Notes: generated by a model not told the origin, from the letters alone. Positions 1 to 7,389 are shown, counted from the stretch's first letter. The stretch is DNA of 36,535 nucleotides from Clostridia bacterium (GCA_017536285.1 JAFXHP010000040.1:1-36535); one strand, 5' to 3'. Program-made: numbers and translations.

Positions 1-828
1 ATTTTAATTGCCAATCAGATAACCGATGATAAAAAAATCCGCCGCCTTGCCGACCTTGCGGGGGACTGTCATTTGACAGTATGCGTTGACAATATTATAA
101 ACGTGGAAAAGCTTGCCGAGGCGGCAAGAAATGCAGGAAACGTAATTTACTGCTATATCGAATTTGAAATCGGCATGGAGCGCTGCGGCGTAAAAACCAA
201 GGAAGAAGTTCTTTTCCTTGCAAAGGCGATAAGTGAAAAGACTCATCTTCGCTATGCGGGAATTCAGGCGTATGCGGGGCACATTTCCCACGAGGTAAGT
301 GAGGAAGAAAGAAAAAAGCTTACTCTTGAAAATGCCGGAAAAATAAAAGAGCTTGTGTCATTCCTTAAGGAAAACGGAATTGAAACAGAAAATATCTCCG
401 GCGGAAGCACGGGCACTGCAATGATAAAGGCAAAGGATTCGTTATATACCGAGCTTCAGGCAGGAAGCTATCTCTTTATGGATGCAACCTACAAGGACTT
501 GAATCTGCCTTTTAAGAATTCCCTTTTCGTATTGACCACGGTGGTAAGTAAAAGCAACGGCTTAACTGTTGTTGATGCAGGTGTTAAAACCTGCGGAGTG
601 GATCAGGGAATGCCCGAAATAGTGGGAAATAAGGCGGAAAAAATCGTTGCCAGCGAGGAGCATTTTCAGCTTCACGGCCTGAAAGAGAAAGTGGCAATCG
701 GCGATAAAATGCTTCTTATACCGGGACATTGCTGTTCAACCGTAAACCTGCACGATAAAATTTATATAATGGCGGACGGGAAAATTGTTGACCGCATAAT
801 AATCACCGGAAAGGGAACAGGAAGATAA
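1..828 (+). CDS. D-threonine aldolase / D-serine dehydratase-like PLP enzyme (5' truncated)
   Basis: The reading frame is open from base 1, so the gene starts left of the window and its N-terminal part, including the PLP lysine, is missing. The visible part begins ILIANQ..., which matches the barrel segment of the alanine-racemase-fold D-threonine aldolase/DSD1 family. It ends with the family's C-terminal beta domain: an EEH motif and PGHCCSTVN, equivalent to the PNHxCxTVN metal-binding His/Cys motif. Known members cleave D-threonine to glycine and acetaldehyde or deaminate D-serine, using PLP and a divalent metal in the cytoplasm. Which substrate is used here cannot be told. The next gene starts 2 nt after the stop, so the two are probably co-transcribed. 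The in-frame TTG at 73 is internal and not the start. Confidence 0.82.
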   Translation: MLIANQITDDKKIRRLADLAGDCHLTVCVDNIINVEKLAEAARNAGNVIYCYIEFEIGMERCGVKTKEEVLFLAKAISEKTHLRYAGIQAYAGHISHEVSEEERKKLTLENAGKIKELVSFLKENGIETENISGGSTGTAMIKAKDSLYTELQAGSYLFMDATYKDLNLPFKNSLFVLTTVVSKSNGLTVVDAGVKTCGVDQGMPEIVGNKAEKIVASEEHFQLHGLKEKVAIGDKMLLIPGHCCSTVNLHDKIYIMADGKIVDRIIITGKGTGR

Positions 829-830
829 TT

Positions 831-1835
831 ATGTACACAATAAACAGCCACGAATTTGAATATAACTGTCTTAAAAGCCATAAGCCTCTTTTAAGATATG
901 AAGGCGGAGACTTTGAAGAATGGAAGAAAAAAGCAAAGGAGAAGTTAGCCGATCTTTTGGGCTTTCCTTATGAAAAGGGTGCGTGTAAGGCGGAAATCGA
1001 GTGCAAGGAAGAAAAGGATGACCATACAGAATACCGCTTTTTAGTTGAAACGGAGCCGGGCTATAAAGTGCCCTGCCATCTTGTGGTTCCAAAGGGCGAT
1101 AAGGAAAAATATCCTTTAACCATATGCCTGTCGGGACACGGCGGCGGAATGCACGTTGCGTTAGGTAAAGCAAAATGCGAGGCTGATGAAAAAGCACTCT
1201 CCTCCTGGCATCACCGTGCAATGGCACCACGTGCTATAAAGGAAGGAAGATGCGGCCTTGTAATTGAAGCAAGAAGCTTTGGCGAAAGCAGCTTAAAGGG
1301 CTATGGCACAAGCTGCACCGAGGCATCCAAAATCGCCATTCTTATGGGTAGATGCACCATCGGCGAAAGAGTTCACGATGTATCCTGCATTCTTGATGCA
1401 GTTGCAGAGGCGTTTTCCGTCGTTGACATGGAGAGCATTGTCTGCACAGGAAATTCCGGCGGCGGAACTGCAACATTTTATCTTGGCTGTATGGATGAAA
1501 GAATCGACTTTGTTGCACCAAGCTGTTCTGTATGTACCTATGAAGCTTCCATTGCAGCAATGGAACACTGTATGTGTAACCACATTCCCTATATAAGAAA
1601 ATATTTTGAAATGGGGGACTTAGCTGGGCTTATTGCACCAAGAAAGCTTTGTATTGCGGCAGGCATCGAGGATAGTATTTTCCCGATTGAGGGAACAAAG
1701 GAAAACTTTGAGCTTGTTAAAAAATGCTATGAGGCATCAGGTGCTCCTGAAAACTGTGCTCTTGTAGTTGGCGATAAGGGGCATCTTAACTATGCCGACT
1801 TAATTTGGGAAAAACTTTACGAAATGGGGCTTTGA
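831..1835 (+). CDS. alpha/beta hydrolase (dienelactone hydrolase / acetylxylan-esterase-like)
   Basis: This 334-residue cytoplasmic protein has no signal peptide. It has the hydrolase elbow GNSGGG (Gly-x-Ser-x-Gly, Ser near residue 209), an oxyanion-type segment SGHGGG near residue 103, an acid region IEDSIFPIEG and a C-terminal KGHLNY carrying the catalytic His. This order is that of the large alpha/beta hydrolases related to abhydrolase_7, acetylxylan esterases and glucuronoyl esterases. The likely role is hydrolysis of an ester on a sugar or small metabolite; the substrate is unknown. It starts 2 nt after the aldolase-like gene, with AGGAAGA as ribosome-binding site, so it is second in an operon. 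A broken EEP-family gene begins just after its stop. Confidence 0.8.
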   Translation: MYTINSHEFEYNCLKSHKPLLRYEGGDFEEWKKKAKEKLADLLGFPYEKGACKAEIECKEEKDDHTEYRFLVETEPGYKVPCHLVVPKGDKEKYPLTICLSGHGGGMHVALGKAKCEADEKALSSWHHRAMAPRAIKEGRCGLVIEARSFGESSLKGYGTSCTEASKIAILMGRCTIGERVHDVSCILDAVAEAFSVVDMESIVCTGNSGGGTATFYLGCMDERIDFVAPSCSVCTYEASIAAMEHCMCNHIPYIRKYFEMGDLAGLIAPRKLCIAAGIEDSIFPIEGTKENFELVKKCYEASGAPENCALVVGDKGHLNYADLIWEKLYEMGL

Positions 1836-1836
1836 T

Positions 1837-2020
1837 GTGATAAAATTATACAGCCACAACGTATGGAACAAAGCACCTACGGCGTGGCGGAATAAAATTA
1901 TACGAAAAATGATAAAGGATATGGAGGCGGCATAACGGCAGAAAAGTTTGATGTTTTAACAAGCCTGATGCCCTTGTCTCGTCTGACCATTGCCCTTTAG
2001 TTGGGTACTTTGAAATTTAA
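1837..2020 (+). pseudogene. endonuclease/exonuclease/phosphatase (EEP) family remnant
   Basis: The two ends of an EEP-family gene can be read here with the middle missing. From GTG at 1837 (2 nt after the preceding stop) the frame encodes about 32 residues beginning VIKLYSHNVWNK, like the usual EEP N-terminus (MKIMSYNVWN...), then stops at TAA 1933-1935. Further on, positions 1967-2020 encode DALVSSDHCPLVGYFEI followed by TAA. SSDHCPL is the C-terminal EEP signature carrying the catalytic Asp-His. Just before it, AEKFDVLTS is readable in another frame, so a frameshift sits near 1961-1966 as well. An intact member is about 250-300 residues, so some 200 codons are deleted. The next gene is an alkaline-phosphatase-superfamily enzyme, so the operon once had another phosphoesterase. 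Family recognition is by eye. Confidence 0.66.
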
Positions 2021-2032
2021 GGAGAAGTTTTT

Positions 2033-2836
2033 ATGGATTTTAACACTATAAGCCTTGAAACACTATGTGCGTCTCTTTGCGAAATCATGGGGGTAACTCC
2101 TCCTGCGACGGCAGAAAAACCAACAGAAATTTTAACTGAATATGCAAAATGTATTTTTGGAAACGATGCGGCAGACAGAATTTTTATGTACAATCCTGAT
2201 GCAATAGGGCAGTGGATTTACGAAAAATACCGTGAGATAATATTTCCCGTAAAGGAGATATGCGACATAGAAATCCCTTTTAAGACGGTAATGCCCTCGG
2301 TTACTCCTGTATGCTTTGGAACTATGTATACGGGAGCAGCACCTTCCGTTCACGGGATAGAGGCTTATGTAAAGCCGGTAATAAAAATTGAAACCATATT
2401 TGATGCTATGATAAAATGCGGAAAAAGGTGTGCTATAGTTGCAACTGAAGGAGACAGCATGTCGAAAATTTACTTAGAACGTAAAATGGACTATTATTTC
2501 TACCCTACGGTTTCGGAGGTAAATAAAAAGGCAGAAAAACTTATCAAGGCAGACGAACATGACTTTATCGCCGTATATAACGGAAACTATGACTCAACCA
2601 TGCATAAAACAGGGCCCGAGAGCGAGGAATCGATTTTGGCTCTTTCGGAAAATGCTAAAGCTTTTTCTCATTTTAATGACCTTATAAAAGAAAACTGGAG
2701 AAAACATAACACATTACTTGGGTTTGCCATGGACCATGGCTGCCACGAGATAGATGGATCATCAGGCTCCCACGGCCTTTATATGCCTGAGGATATAAAC
2801 ATTCTACATAGTTATAAAGCTTATAAAGCGGAGTGA
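2033..2836 (+). CDS. alkaline-phosphatase-superfamily phosphodiesterase (type I PDE/NPP-like)
   Basis: A 267-residue protein without signal peptide, preceded by AAGGAGA. PSVTPVCFGTMYTGAAPSVHGI is split over the region that carries the nucleophile in type I phosphodiesterase/nucleotide pyrophosphatases and related AP-superfamily enzymes. GNYDSTMHKTGP carries an Asp/His metal-binding pair, and AMDHGCHEIDG followed by SGSHG carries the second Asp-His pair and a late His. The protein is shorter than most NPPs (400+ residues), like the compact cytosolic AP-superfamily proteins of Clostridia. It probably hydrolyses a phosphomono- or phosphodiester using two metal ions. The macro-domain gene follows 4 nt after the stop, so the two are translationally linked. 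Confidence 0.72.
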   Translation: MDFNTISLETLCASLCEIMGVTPPATAEKPTEILTEYAKCIFGNDAADRIFMYNPDAIGQWIYEKYREIIFPVKEICDIEIPFKTVMPSVTPVCFGTMYTGAAPSVHGIEAYVKPVIKIETIFDAMIKCGKRCAIVATEGDSMSKIYLERKMDYYFYPTVSEVNKKAEKLIKADEHDFIAVYNGNYDSTMHKTGPESEESILALSENAKAFSHFNDLIKENWRKHNTLLGFAMDHGCHEIDGSSGSHGLYMPEDINILHSYKAYKAE

Positions 2837-2840
2837 AAAA

Positions 2841-3413
2841 ATGAAAATATATCTTGTAAATGTTGAAAGATTAATGACACTTGCATGGGAAGAATATTTC
2901 AGGGAAGAAAAGGATGTTGAAATTGTCCATGCTGACTTTGAGAGCTTTATGAAAACGCATAAGGTGGATGCGGTTGTTTCCCCGGCTAATTCTTTCGGAC
3001 TAATGGACGGAGGGTATGACCTGGCGATAACCAATTGGTTCGGAGACAACTTGCAGAAAAAAGTACAAAGATACATAATTGATAACTATTATGGAGAACA
3101 GCCTGTGGGAAGCAGCTTCGTAATCGATATTCCTAATAGTGACATTAAACTGATACATACTCCGACAATGAGAGTTCCTGATATCATAGTGGATGCTTCT
3201 GTGGTGTATCAGTGCATGAGAAGCACTTTGATGGTGGCTTTGAATAACGGAATTGAAAGTATTGTGATTCCGGCCTTCGGATGCGGAACCGGAATGGTGA
3301 AGGATGATGATGTGGCAAGAATGATGTATTTTGCCTATAAGCAGGTTACAAATCCTCCGAGGGATTTATCCTGGGATTATGCTTTTTCTACACATTATAA
3401 TAAATCGTGGTAA
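2841..3413 (+). CDS. macro-domain protein (ADP-ribose binding/hydrolysis)
   Basis: The 190-residue protein is essentially one macro domain. VVSPANSFGLMDGG (about residues 48-61) is the ADP-ribose-contacting Asn loop, and IPAFGCGTGMV (about residues 146-156) is the glycine-rich diphosphate-binding loop. Macro domains bind ADP-ribose or remove it from proteins, nucleic acids or O-acetyl-ADP-ribose; the exact activity cannot be assigned. It lies 4 nt behind the AP-superfamily gene, and the aldo/keto reductase follows 11 nt later, so it is inside the left operon. An ADP-ribosylglycohydrolase is encoded about 1 kb further on the opposite strand, a second enzyme that reverses ADP-ribosylation. No ADP-ribosyltransferase toxin is visible nearby. 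Confidence 0.84.
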   Translation: MKIYLVNVERLMTLAWEEYFREEKDVEIVHADFESFMKTHKVDAVVSPANSFGLMDGGYDLAITNWFGDNLQKKVQRYIIDNYYGEQPVGSSFVIDIPNSDIKLIHTPTMRVPDIIVDASVVYQCMRSTLMVALNNGIESIVIPAFGCGTGMVKDDDVARMMYFAYKQVTNPPRDLSWDYAFSTHYNKSW

Positions 3414-3424
3414 AGGAGAGTTTT

Positions 3425-4420
3425 ATGAGTTACGTTGCAAATGCGAAAAGATATGATACTATGCAGTACAGAAAGTGCGGAGAAAGTGGCCTTAAGCTGC
3501 CTGCAATTTCACTTGGTCTTTGGCACAATTTCGGAGACACCGGCAATTTTGAAAACATGAAGTCAATGTGTCATACGGCCTTTGACCACGGAATTACACA
3601 CTTTGACCTTGCTAATAACTACGGACCTATGGCGGGAAGTGCAGAAACTAATTTCGGGAAAATTATAAACGGAGATATGGCACCTTACCGTGACCAGATG
3701 ATAATAAGTACCAAGGCAGGATACACCATGTGGGAAGGACCTTACGGAGATTTCGGAAGCAGAAAATATTTAATTGCAAGCTTAGACCAGAGTCTTAAAA
3801 GAATGAATCTTGAATATGTTGATATTTTCTATCACCATAGACCGGACCCTGATACTCCCCTTTATGAAACTATGTGGGCTCTTTCGGATATAGTGAAAAG
3901 CGGAAAGGCACTTTACGTGGGACTTTCAAACTATGACGGGGAGAGAATGAAGGAAGCGGCAAAAATGCTTGATGACTTAAAATGCCCCTTTATCATAAAT
4001 CAAAACCGATATTCAATTTTTGACAGGGGAGCCGAAAGAACGGAAATTATAGATGCTTCAATTTCTAAAAAGAAGGGTGTAATTATTTTCAGTCCTCTTG
4101 CACAAGGGTTACTTACCGACCGCTATCTTAAGGGAATACCTTCAGACAGCCGTGTTAAAACCGACGGAAGATTTTTAAAAGAAAGTCATATCTCGGAAGA
4201 CAGGCTTGAAAAAGTGAGAAAGCTTGATGAGCTTGCGTCCCGTCGTGGACAAAGCCTTTCTGCCATGGCACTTTCCTGGGTTTATGCAAAAGAAGGCGTT
4301 ACAAGCGTTTTAATCGGAGCATCCAAGGCGAGTCAGATAAGAGAAAATGTGAAAATGCTTGAAAATACAAGTTTTACAGAGGAAGAACTTAAAGCGATAG
4401 ATGAAATTGCATTGGCGTAA
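3425..4420 (+). CDS. aldo/keto reductase, YghZ/Gpr-like
   Basis: The ATG at 3425 is chosen because AAAGGAGAG sits 5 nt before it; the in-frame TTG-type start at 3407 would overlap the macro-domain gene. The 331-residue protein shows the aldo/keto reductase tetrad: Asp in THFDLANNYGP, Tyr in NNYG, Lys in IISTKAGY and His in DIFYHHRPD. It also has the NADPH-loop region GASKASQIREN near the C-terminus. The N-terminus MSYVANAKRYDTMQYRKCG is typical of the AKR14 (YghZ, L-glyceraldehyde-3-phosphate reductase) group. These cytoplasmic enzymes reduce aldehydes, including methylglyoxal and L-glyceraldehyde 3-phosphate, with NADPH. It is the last gene of the left operon and is followed by a strong terminator. 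Confidence 0.9.
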   Translation: MSYVANAKRYDTMQYRKCGESGLKLPAISLGLWHNFGDTGNFENMKSMCHTAFDHGITHFDLANNYGPMAGSAETNFGKIINGDMAPYRDQMIISTKAGYTMWEGPYGDFGSRKYLIASLDQSLKRMNLEYVDIFYHHRPDPDTPLYETMWALSDIVKSGKALYVGLSNYDGERMKEAAKMLDDLKCPFIINQNRYSIFDRGAERTEIIDASISKKKGVIIFSPLAQGLLTDRYLKGIPSDSRVKTDGRFLKESHISEDRLEKVRKLDELASRRGQSLSAMALSWVYAKEGVTSVLIGASKASQIRENVKMLENTSFTEEELKAIDEIALA

Positions 4421-4421
4421 T

Positions 4422-4452
4422 AAAGTGGCCGGGAGTAATCCCCGGCCACTTT
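4422..4452. terminator. bidirectional intrinsic terminator
   Basis: A perfect 12-bp stem (AAAGTGGCCGGG / CCCGGCCACTTT) with a 7-nt loop, immediately after the aldo/keto reductase stop and just before the end of the convergent ADP-ribosylglycohydrolase gene. The T/A-rich stem ends can act as U-tracts in both directions. Confidence 0.85.
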
Positions 4453-4460
4453 ATTCGTTG

Positions 4461-5252
4461 TTATCGGTAAAGATATTCAGTATAGTCCAAAAAGTATTCT
4501 GAAAGAAAATCGTCCATAAGGTTTAAAACCTCATCCTTTAATTCGTCAGGGATTCCGAAATAGGCTTCTGCCACCGAACCTGCTATTGCCGACAGAGTAT
4601 CTCCGTCGCCACCAAGGGAAACAGCGTTTCTTAATGCATCTTCAAAGTCTTCGGCCTCTAAAAAGCATGCAAGTGCCTGCGGAACGCTTCCTTCGCATGT
4701 CATATCGTGGGAATAACCGGGACGGATTTCGTCCAAAGTAAAGTTAAGAGAGTAGAAGTTGTCCTCAATATATTCCCTTATTTCTTCTTTTGAAGAGCCT
4801 GTTCTGGCAAGGAAAATTGCTGAAGCCACAGCGACAGCACCTTTTACCCCATCAGGGTGGGAATGGGTTATCTCGGCACTCCATTTTGCAAGGCGGCATA
4901 CATCTTCCAATGTATCACATGCCCAGGCACAGGGAGAAACCCGCATTGCGGAGCCGTTGGTAAAACCGTTATACGGTTTACCATAGTCATCGAAAAGCCA
5001 GGCATAAAAAAGTCCGCCGTAACCTGCATCAGGATAACGGCGGGCTATTTCATGCATTTTTTCTATGAGAACTTTCTTAAATCCGTCTTCGTCCGTAATG
5101 TCTGCTTCTGCACAGGCACTGCCCACACATATTGTGAGTATGCTGTCATCTGTAAGACGACATTCCTCACCGAACAGAGGAAAGTTCTTCTTTTTGTGAG
5201 AGTCGAATTCATATGGGGATCCTACCACATCGCCAATGATTGCACCAAACAT
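4461..5252 (-). CDS. ADP-ribosylglycohydrolase (ARH/DraG family)
   Basis: A 263-residue cytoplasmic enzyme with the family's two metal-binding sites: AIIGDVVGSPYE at the N-terminus and TDDS near residue 35 on one side, and GGDGDTLSAIAG near residue 213 on the other. ITHSHPDGVKGA in the middle is also characteristic. Family members remove ADP-ribose from arginine or other residues, or split ADP-ribosylated small molecules, using Mg or Mn. The start is supported by GGAGGT 8 nt upstream. A hairpin with a U-tract lies directly upstream on the same strand, after a tiny ORF, so transcription probably reaches this gene by reading through from the promoter at 5393-5421. No nearer promoter is obvious. 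Confidence 0.9.
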   Translation of the reverse strand: MFGAIIGDVVGSPYEFDSHKKKNFPLFGEECRLTDDSILTICVGSACAEADITDEDGFKKVLIEKMHEIARRYPDAGYGGLFYAWLFDDYGKPYNGFTNGSAMRVSPCAWACDTLEDVCRLAKWSAEITHSHPDGVKGAVAVASAIFLARTGSSKEEIREYIEDNFYSLNFTLDEIRPGYSHDMTCEGSVPQALACFLEAEDFEDALRNAVSLGGDGDTLSAIAGSVAEAYFGIPDELKDEVLNLMDDFLSEYFLDYTEYLYR

Positions 5253-5275
5253 AAAAATACCTCCTTAAAAATAAA

Positions 5276-5298
5276 AAATGCCGGATAAACCGGCATTT
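5276..5298 (-). terminator. terminator/attenuator hairpin after the tiny ORF
   Basis: A perfect 9-bp stem (AAATGCCGG / CCGGCATTT) with a 5-nt loop, followed on the minus strand by TTTTTTATTTTT. Its first bases overlap the TAA of the 24-codon ORF, and the ribosome-binding site of the ADP-ribosylglycohydrolase begins about 15 nt downstream. It can therefore end a short transcript or act as an attenuator for that gene. Confidence 0.8.
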
Positions 5299-5371
5299 AC
5301 TTTGCAGTTATATTTATAGTGACAGAGTTATTTACGGCTGTTTTGCGAATTTGGCAATGCCTTGTTTTCAT
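5297..5371 (-). CDS. tiny 24-residue peptide ORF with own promoter, RBS and terminator
   Basis: Not recognised. The ORF begins ATG at 5371 with AAAGGAG eight nt upstream and reads MKTRHCQIRK... to ...VTINITAK, then TAA overlapping a terminator hairpin. The peptide is basic, has one Cys, and has no hydrophobic segment, so it is neither a membrane nor an exported peptide. A sigma-A promoter (TTGACA, 17 bp, TACAAT) lies just upstream, so the expected transcript is only about 120 nt. It may be a free-standing small protein, a leader peptide that controls read-through into the ADP-ribosylglycohydrolase gene, or simply the coding-like part of a small RNA. The completeness of the transcription unit is what supports it, not any family. 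Confidence 0.55.
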   Translation of the reverse strand: MKTRHCQIRKTAVNNSVTINITAK

Positions 5372-5392
5372 CTATATCACTCCTTTTTTTAG

Positions 5393-5421
5393 ATTGTAGC
5401 ATAAAAGTGTTTTTTTGTCAA
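5393..5421 (-). promoter_or_regulatory. sigma-A promoter for the tiny ORF (and ADP-ribosylglycohydrolase)
   Basis: On the minus strand TTGACA (5421-5416), a 17-bp spacer and TACAAT (5398-5393); the -35 is a consensus match and the -10 differs at one base. Confidence 0.82.
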
Positions 5422-5436
5422 GTACTCGTCTTGACA
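5416..5436. promoter_or_regulatory. dyad joining two back-to-back -35 boxes
   Basis: TGTCAAG-N7-CTTGACA is a perfect 7-bp-arm palindrome. Each arm contains the -35 hexamer of one of the two divergent promoters, so one dimeric regulator bound here could cover both. Confidence 0.5.
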
Positions 5437-5459
5437 AAAGCTTTCGGGAGTGCTAAACT
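5431..5459 (+). promoter_or_regulatory. sigma-A promoter for MFS-greA operon
   Basis: TTGACA (5431-5436), 17-bp spacer, TAAACT (5454-5459). The predicted transcript start near 5466 rules out the upstream in-frame start at 5450 for the transporter. Confidence 0.72.
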
Positions 5460-5500
5460 TAAACTCGGTTTTTATAAGTTTTATGAAATGGGAGACGGAA

Positions 5501-6706
5501 ATGCTTAAAGTAAGTAAAAATGCTAAAAATGCACTTTGTATCGGGATTCTTTGTTCACTTTCTTATCTGGCGGTTTACTTTGCAAGAAATACCCTTGGAG
5601 CAATTGCTCCGCACATGGGAATGCCCGACAGTTTAATAGGTAATATGTCATCGGTATACTTTCTTACATATGCTATAGGTCAGCTTATAAACGGATATAT
5701 AGGGGATAAGATAAAAGCAAGATATATGATAAGCGGTGGTCTTTTCTTTGCGGGTATCGCAAACCTTCTCATACCTTTATTTCTTCCCGTAAATGAAACG
5801 GGTGCAGTAATTTCCTACGGCGTAACAGGATTTTTCCTTTCCATGATTTATGGGCCTATGACGAAAATCGTGGCTGAAAATACGGAGCCTGTTTATGCTA
5901 CGAGGTGCTCCCTTGGCTATGAAGTGGCAGGCTTTGTCGGTGCACCCGCCGCAGGTCTTGCCGCAAGTTTATTTGCATGGCAGGGTGTAATTTACGCCGG
6001 CAGTGCACTTTTAACGGGAATGGCAATGGTGTTTTTTGCAATTTGTGCCGGCTTTGAAAGAAAAGGAATTGTTGCCTATAACAGATTCAATAAAATAAAG
6101 GAAGAGAAAAAAGGCAGCATAAAGGTACTTATTGAAAGAAGAATTCTTAAGTTTACCGTAATTTCCATAATTACCGGTGTAATAAGAACTACCGTGGTTT
6201 TCTGGATGCCAACATATTTTAATCAGTACTTGGGATTTTCTGCTGAAAAATCTTCTGCGATATTTGCTGTAGCTTCAGTAATTATAACATTTACAACTTT
6301 TATATCTGTGGGAACATACGAAATGCTTAATAGAAATATGGATCTTACGATTTTAATTATGTTTACGGTATCAACGGTGTTTTTCAGTCTGTTATATTTG
6401 GTTAAGAGTCCATATATAAATGTAGGAATTATGATTGTCGCTGTTTTAGCTTCTTGTGCTGCATCTTCCATGATGTGGTGCAGATATTGCCCGTCCCTTA
6501 GGGATACGGGAATGGTATCAAGTGTAACGGGTTATCTTGATTTCTTAAGCTATATGGCTGCTGCGGCATCCACTAAGATTTTTTCAAATGCGGTGTCGCA
6601 TATAGGCTGGGGAAATCTTATTCTCGTTTGGGCAGGTCTTATGGCAATCGGAATATTAATTTCGCTTCCCACAAAGAAGCATAAGTTTACAAGTTTGGCA
6701 CAGTAG
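5501..6706 (+). CDS. major facilitator superfamily transporter
   Basis: The ATG at 5501 is preceded by GGGAGA and lies downstream of the promoter, so it is preferred to the earlier in-frame start at 5450. The 401-residue protein is a polytopic membrane protein with about twelve hydrophobic segments. The first helix is rich in Gly/Ala, an MFS-type GDKIKARY loop (about residue 69) lies between helices 2 and 3, and there is a long polar central loop with many Lys (about residues 185-205). The overall look is of the GlpT/OPA-like or general MFS_1 group, but no substrate-specific motif is recognisable. The GreA-like gene starts 8 nt after its stop, so both share one transcript. Confidence 0.85.
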   Translation: MLKVSKNAKNALCIGILCSLSYLAVYFARNTLGAIAPHMGMPDSLIGNMSSVYFLTYAIGQLINGYIGDKIKARYMISGGLFFAGIANLLIPLFLPVNETGAVISYGVTGFFLSMIYGPMTKIVAENTEPVYATRCSLGYEVAGFVGAPAAGLAASLFAWQGVIYAGSALLTGMAMVFFAICAGFERKGIVAYNRFNKIKEEKKGSIKVLIERRILKFTVISIITGVIRTTVVFWMPTYFNQYLGFSAEKSSAIFAVASVIITFTTFISVGTYEMLNRNMDLTILIMFTVSTVFFSLLYLVKSPYINVGIMIVAVLASCAASSMMWCRYCPSLRDTGMVSSVTGYLDFLSYMAAAASTKIFSNAVSHIGWGNLILVWAGLMAIGILISLPTKKHKFTSLAQ

Positions 6707-6714
6707 GAGGAACT

Positions 6715-7215
6715 ATGCACGACGAGCTTACTAAAATTGACATTCAGAAAATGAAAGAAGAAATTGAATACCGCACGGTTACGCTTCGTTATGAGCTACT
6801 TGAAGAAGTAAAGCGTACTCGTGCTTACGGAGATTTGTCGGAAAATGCCGAATACAAAGAGGCGAAACGGCTTAAAAACAAAAACGAAAGTCGCATAAGG
6901 TATCTGCAAAATATGATAAAAACCGCAAAGGTGATAGAAGATAATTCTTCATCTGATACCGTGGGGCTTTATGATATTGTTACGGCTTATGTTTCGGTTA
7001 CTGATATGGAAATGACATTCAGGATAGTTACCACCATAAGAAACGACTTTGAAAAACAGCTTATAAGCAAGGAGTCTCCTTTCGGAAAGGCTGTATTGGG
7101 GCATAAGGTCGGAGATAAGGTGGAAGTTGATGCACCGAGCGGAAAGTATGATGTAACGATAAAAAAACTTGTAAAGGCAGAGGATGACGGAACGGCTCCT
7201 ATTTCGTCATATTAA
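6715..7215 (+). CDS. GreA/GreB-type transcription elongation factor
   Basis: The 166-residue protein has the two Gre parts. The N-terminal antiparallel coiled coil (about residues 5-75) has the tip GDLSENAEYKEAKR, whose acidic residues enter the RNA polymerase secondary channel and help cleave backtracked RNA. The C-terminal FKBP-like domain is recognised by SPFGKAVLGHKVGDKVEV. Length is close to the usual 158. TAGGAGGA overlaps the transporter stop and gives a strong start. Being tied to an MFS gene rather than the usual housekeeping context suggests a paralogue of the main GreA, but that needs the rest of the genome. The middle region around residues 80-110 is less conserved than in typical GreA. 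Confidence 0.86.
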   Translation: MHDELTKIDIQKMKEEIEYRTVTLRYELLEEVKRTRAYGDLSENAEYKEAKRLKNKNESRIRYLQNMIKTAKVIEDNSSSDTVGLYDIVTAYVSVTDMEMTFRIVTTIRNDFEKQLISKESPFGKAVLGHKVGDKVEVDAPSGKYDVTIKKLVKAEDDGTAPISSY

Positions 7216-7312
7216 AGGAAAATAGGAGATAAAATAAAGAAAATGCATAAAATGCACTGAAAACAGAACAAAAATGTATATTTAAGCATTGTTTTTTTGT
7301 TACTTTTGTATC

Positions 7313-7341
7313 TTTACAAAAGCGAAACGAAATGTTAAAAT
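7313..7341 (+). promoter_or_regulatory. sigma-A promoter for the acidic lipoprotein
   Basis: TTTACA (7313-7318), 17-bp spacer, TAAAAT (7336-7341), with GGAGGG and ATG about 40-50 nt downstream. The rest of 7216-7389 is AT-rich and shows no gene and no clear terminator for the upstream greA-like gene. Confidence 0.65.
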
Positions 7342-7389
7342 TAGTCTCGTTGTAAAAACGAAATATCTTATTTAAGAAATGGAGGGAAA

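Noticed and set aside
871..1230. antisense ORFs over the alpha/beta hydrolase (also 1293-1583, 1342-1560)
   Set aside because: No RBS, no recognisable domains, overlapped completely by a gene with clear catalytic motifs.
5253..5449. riboswitch upstream of the ADP-ribosylglycohydrolase
   Set aside because: The leader is short, contains a well-formed ORF, and shows no recognisable aptamer motif or alternative antiterminator pairing; attenuation by the peptide is kept only as a possibility.
7242..7260. TGCAT-AAA-ATGCA hairpin-like sequence after the greA-like gene as terminator
   Set aside because: Only five A/T-rich base pairs and no T-tract; too weak to call.
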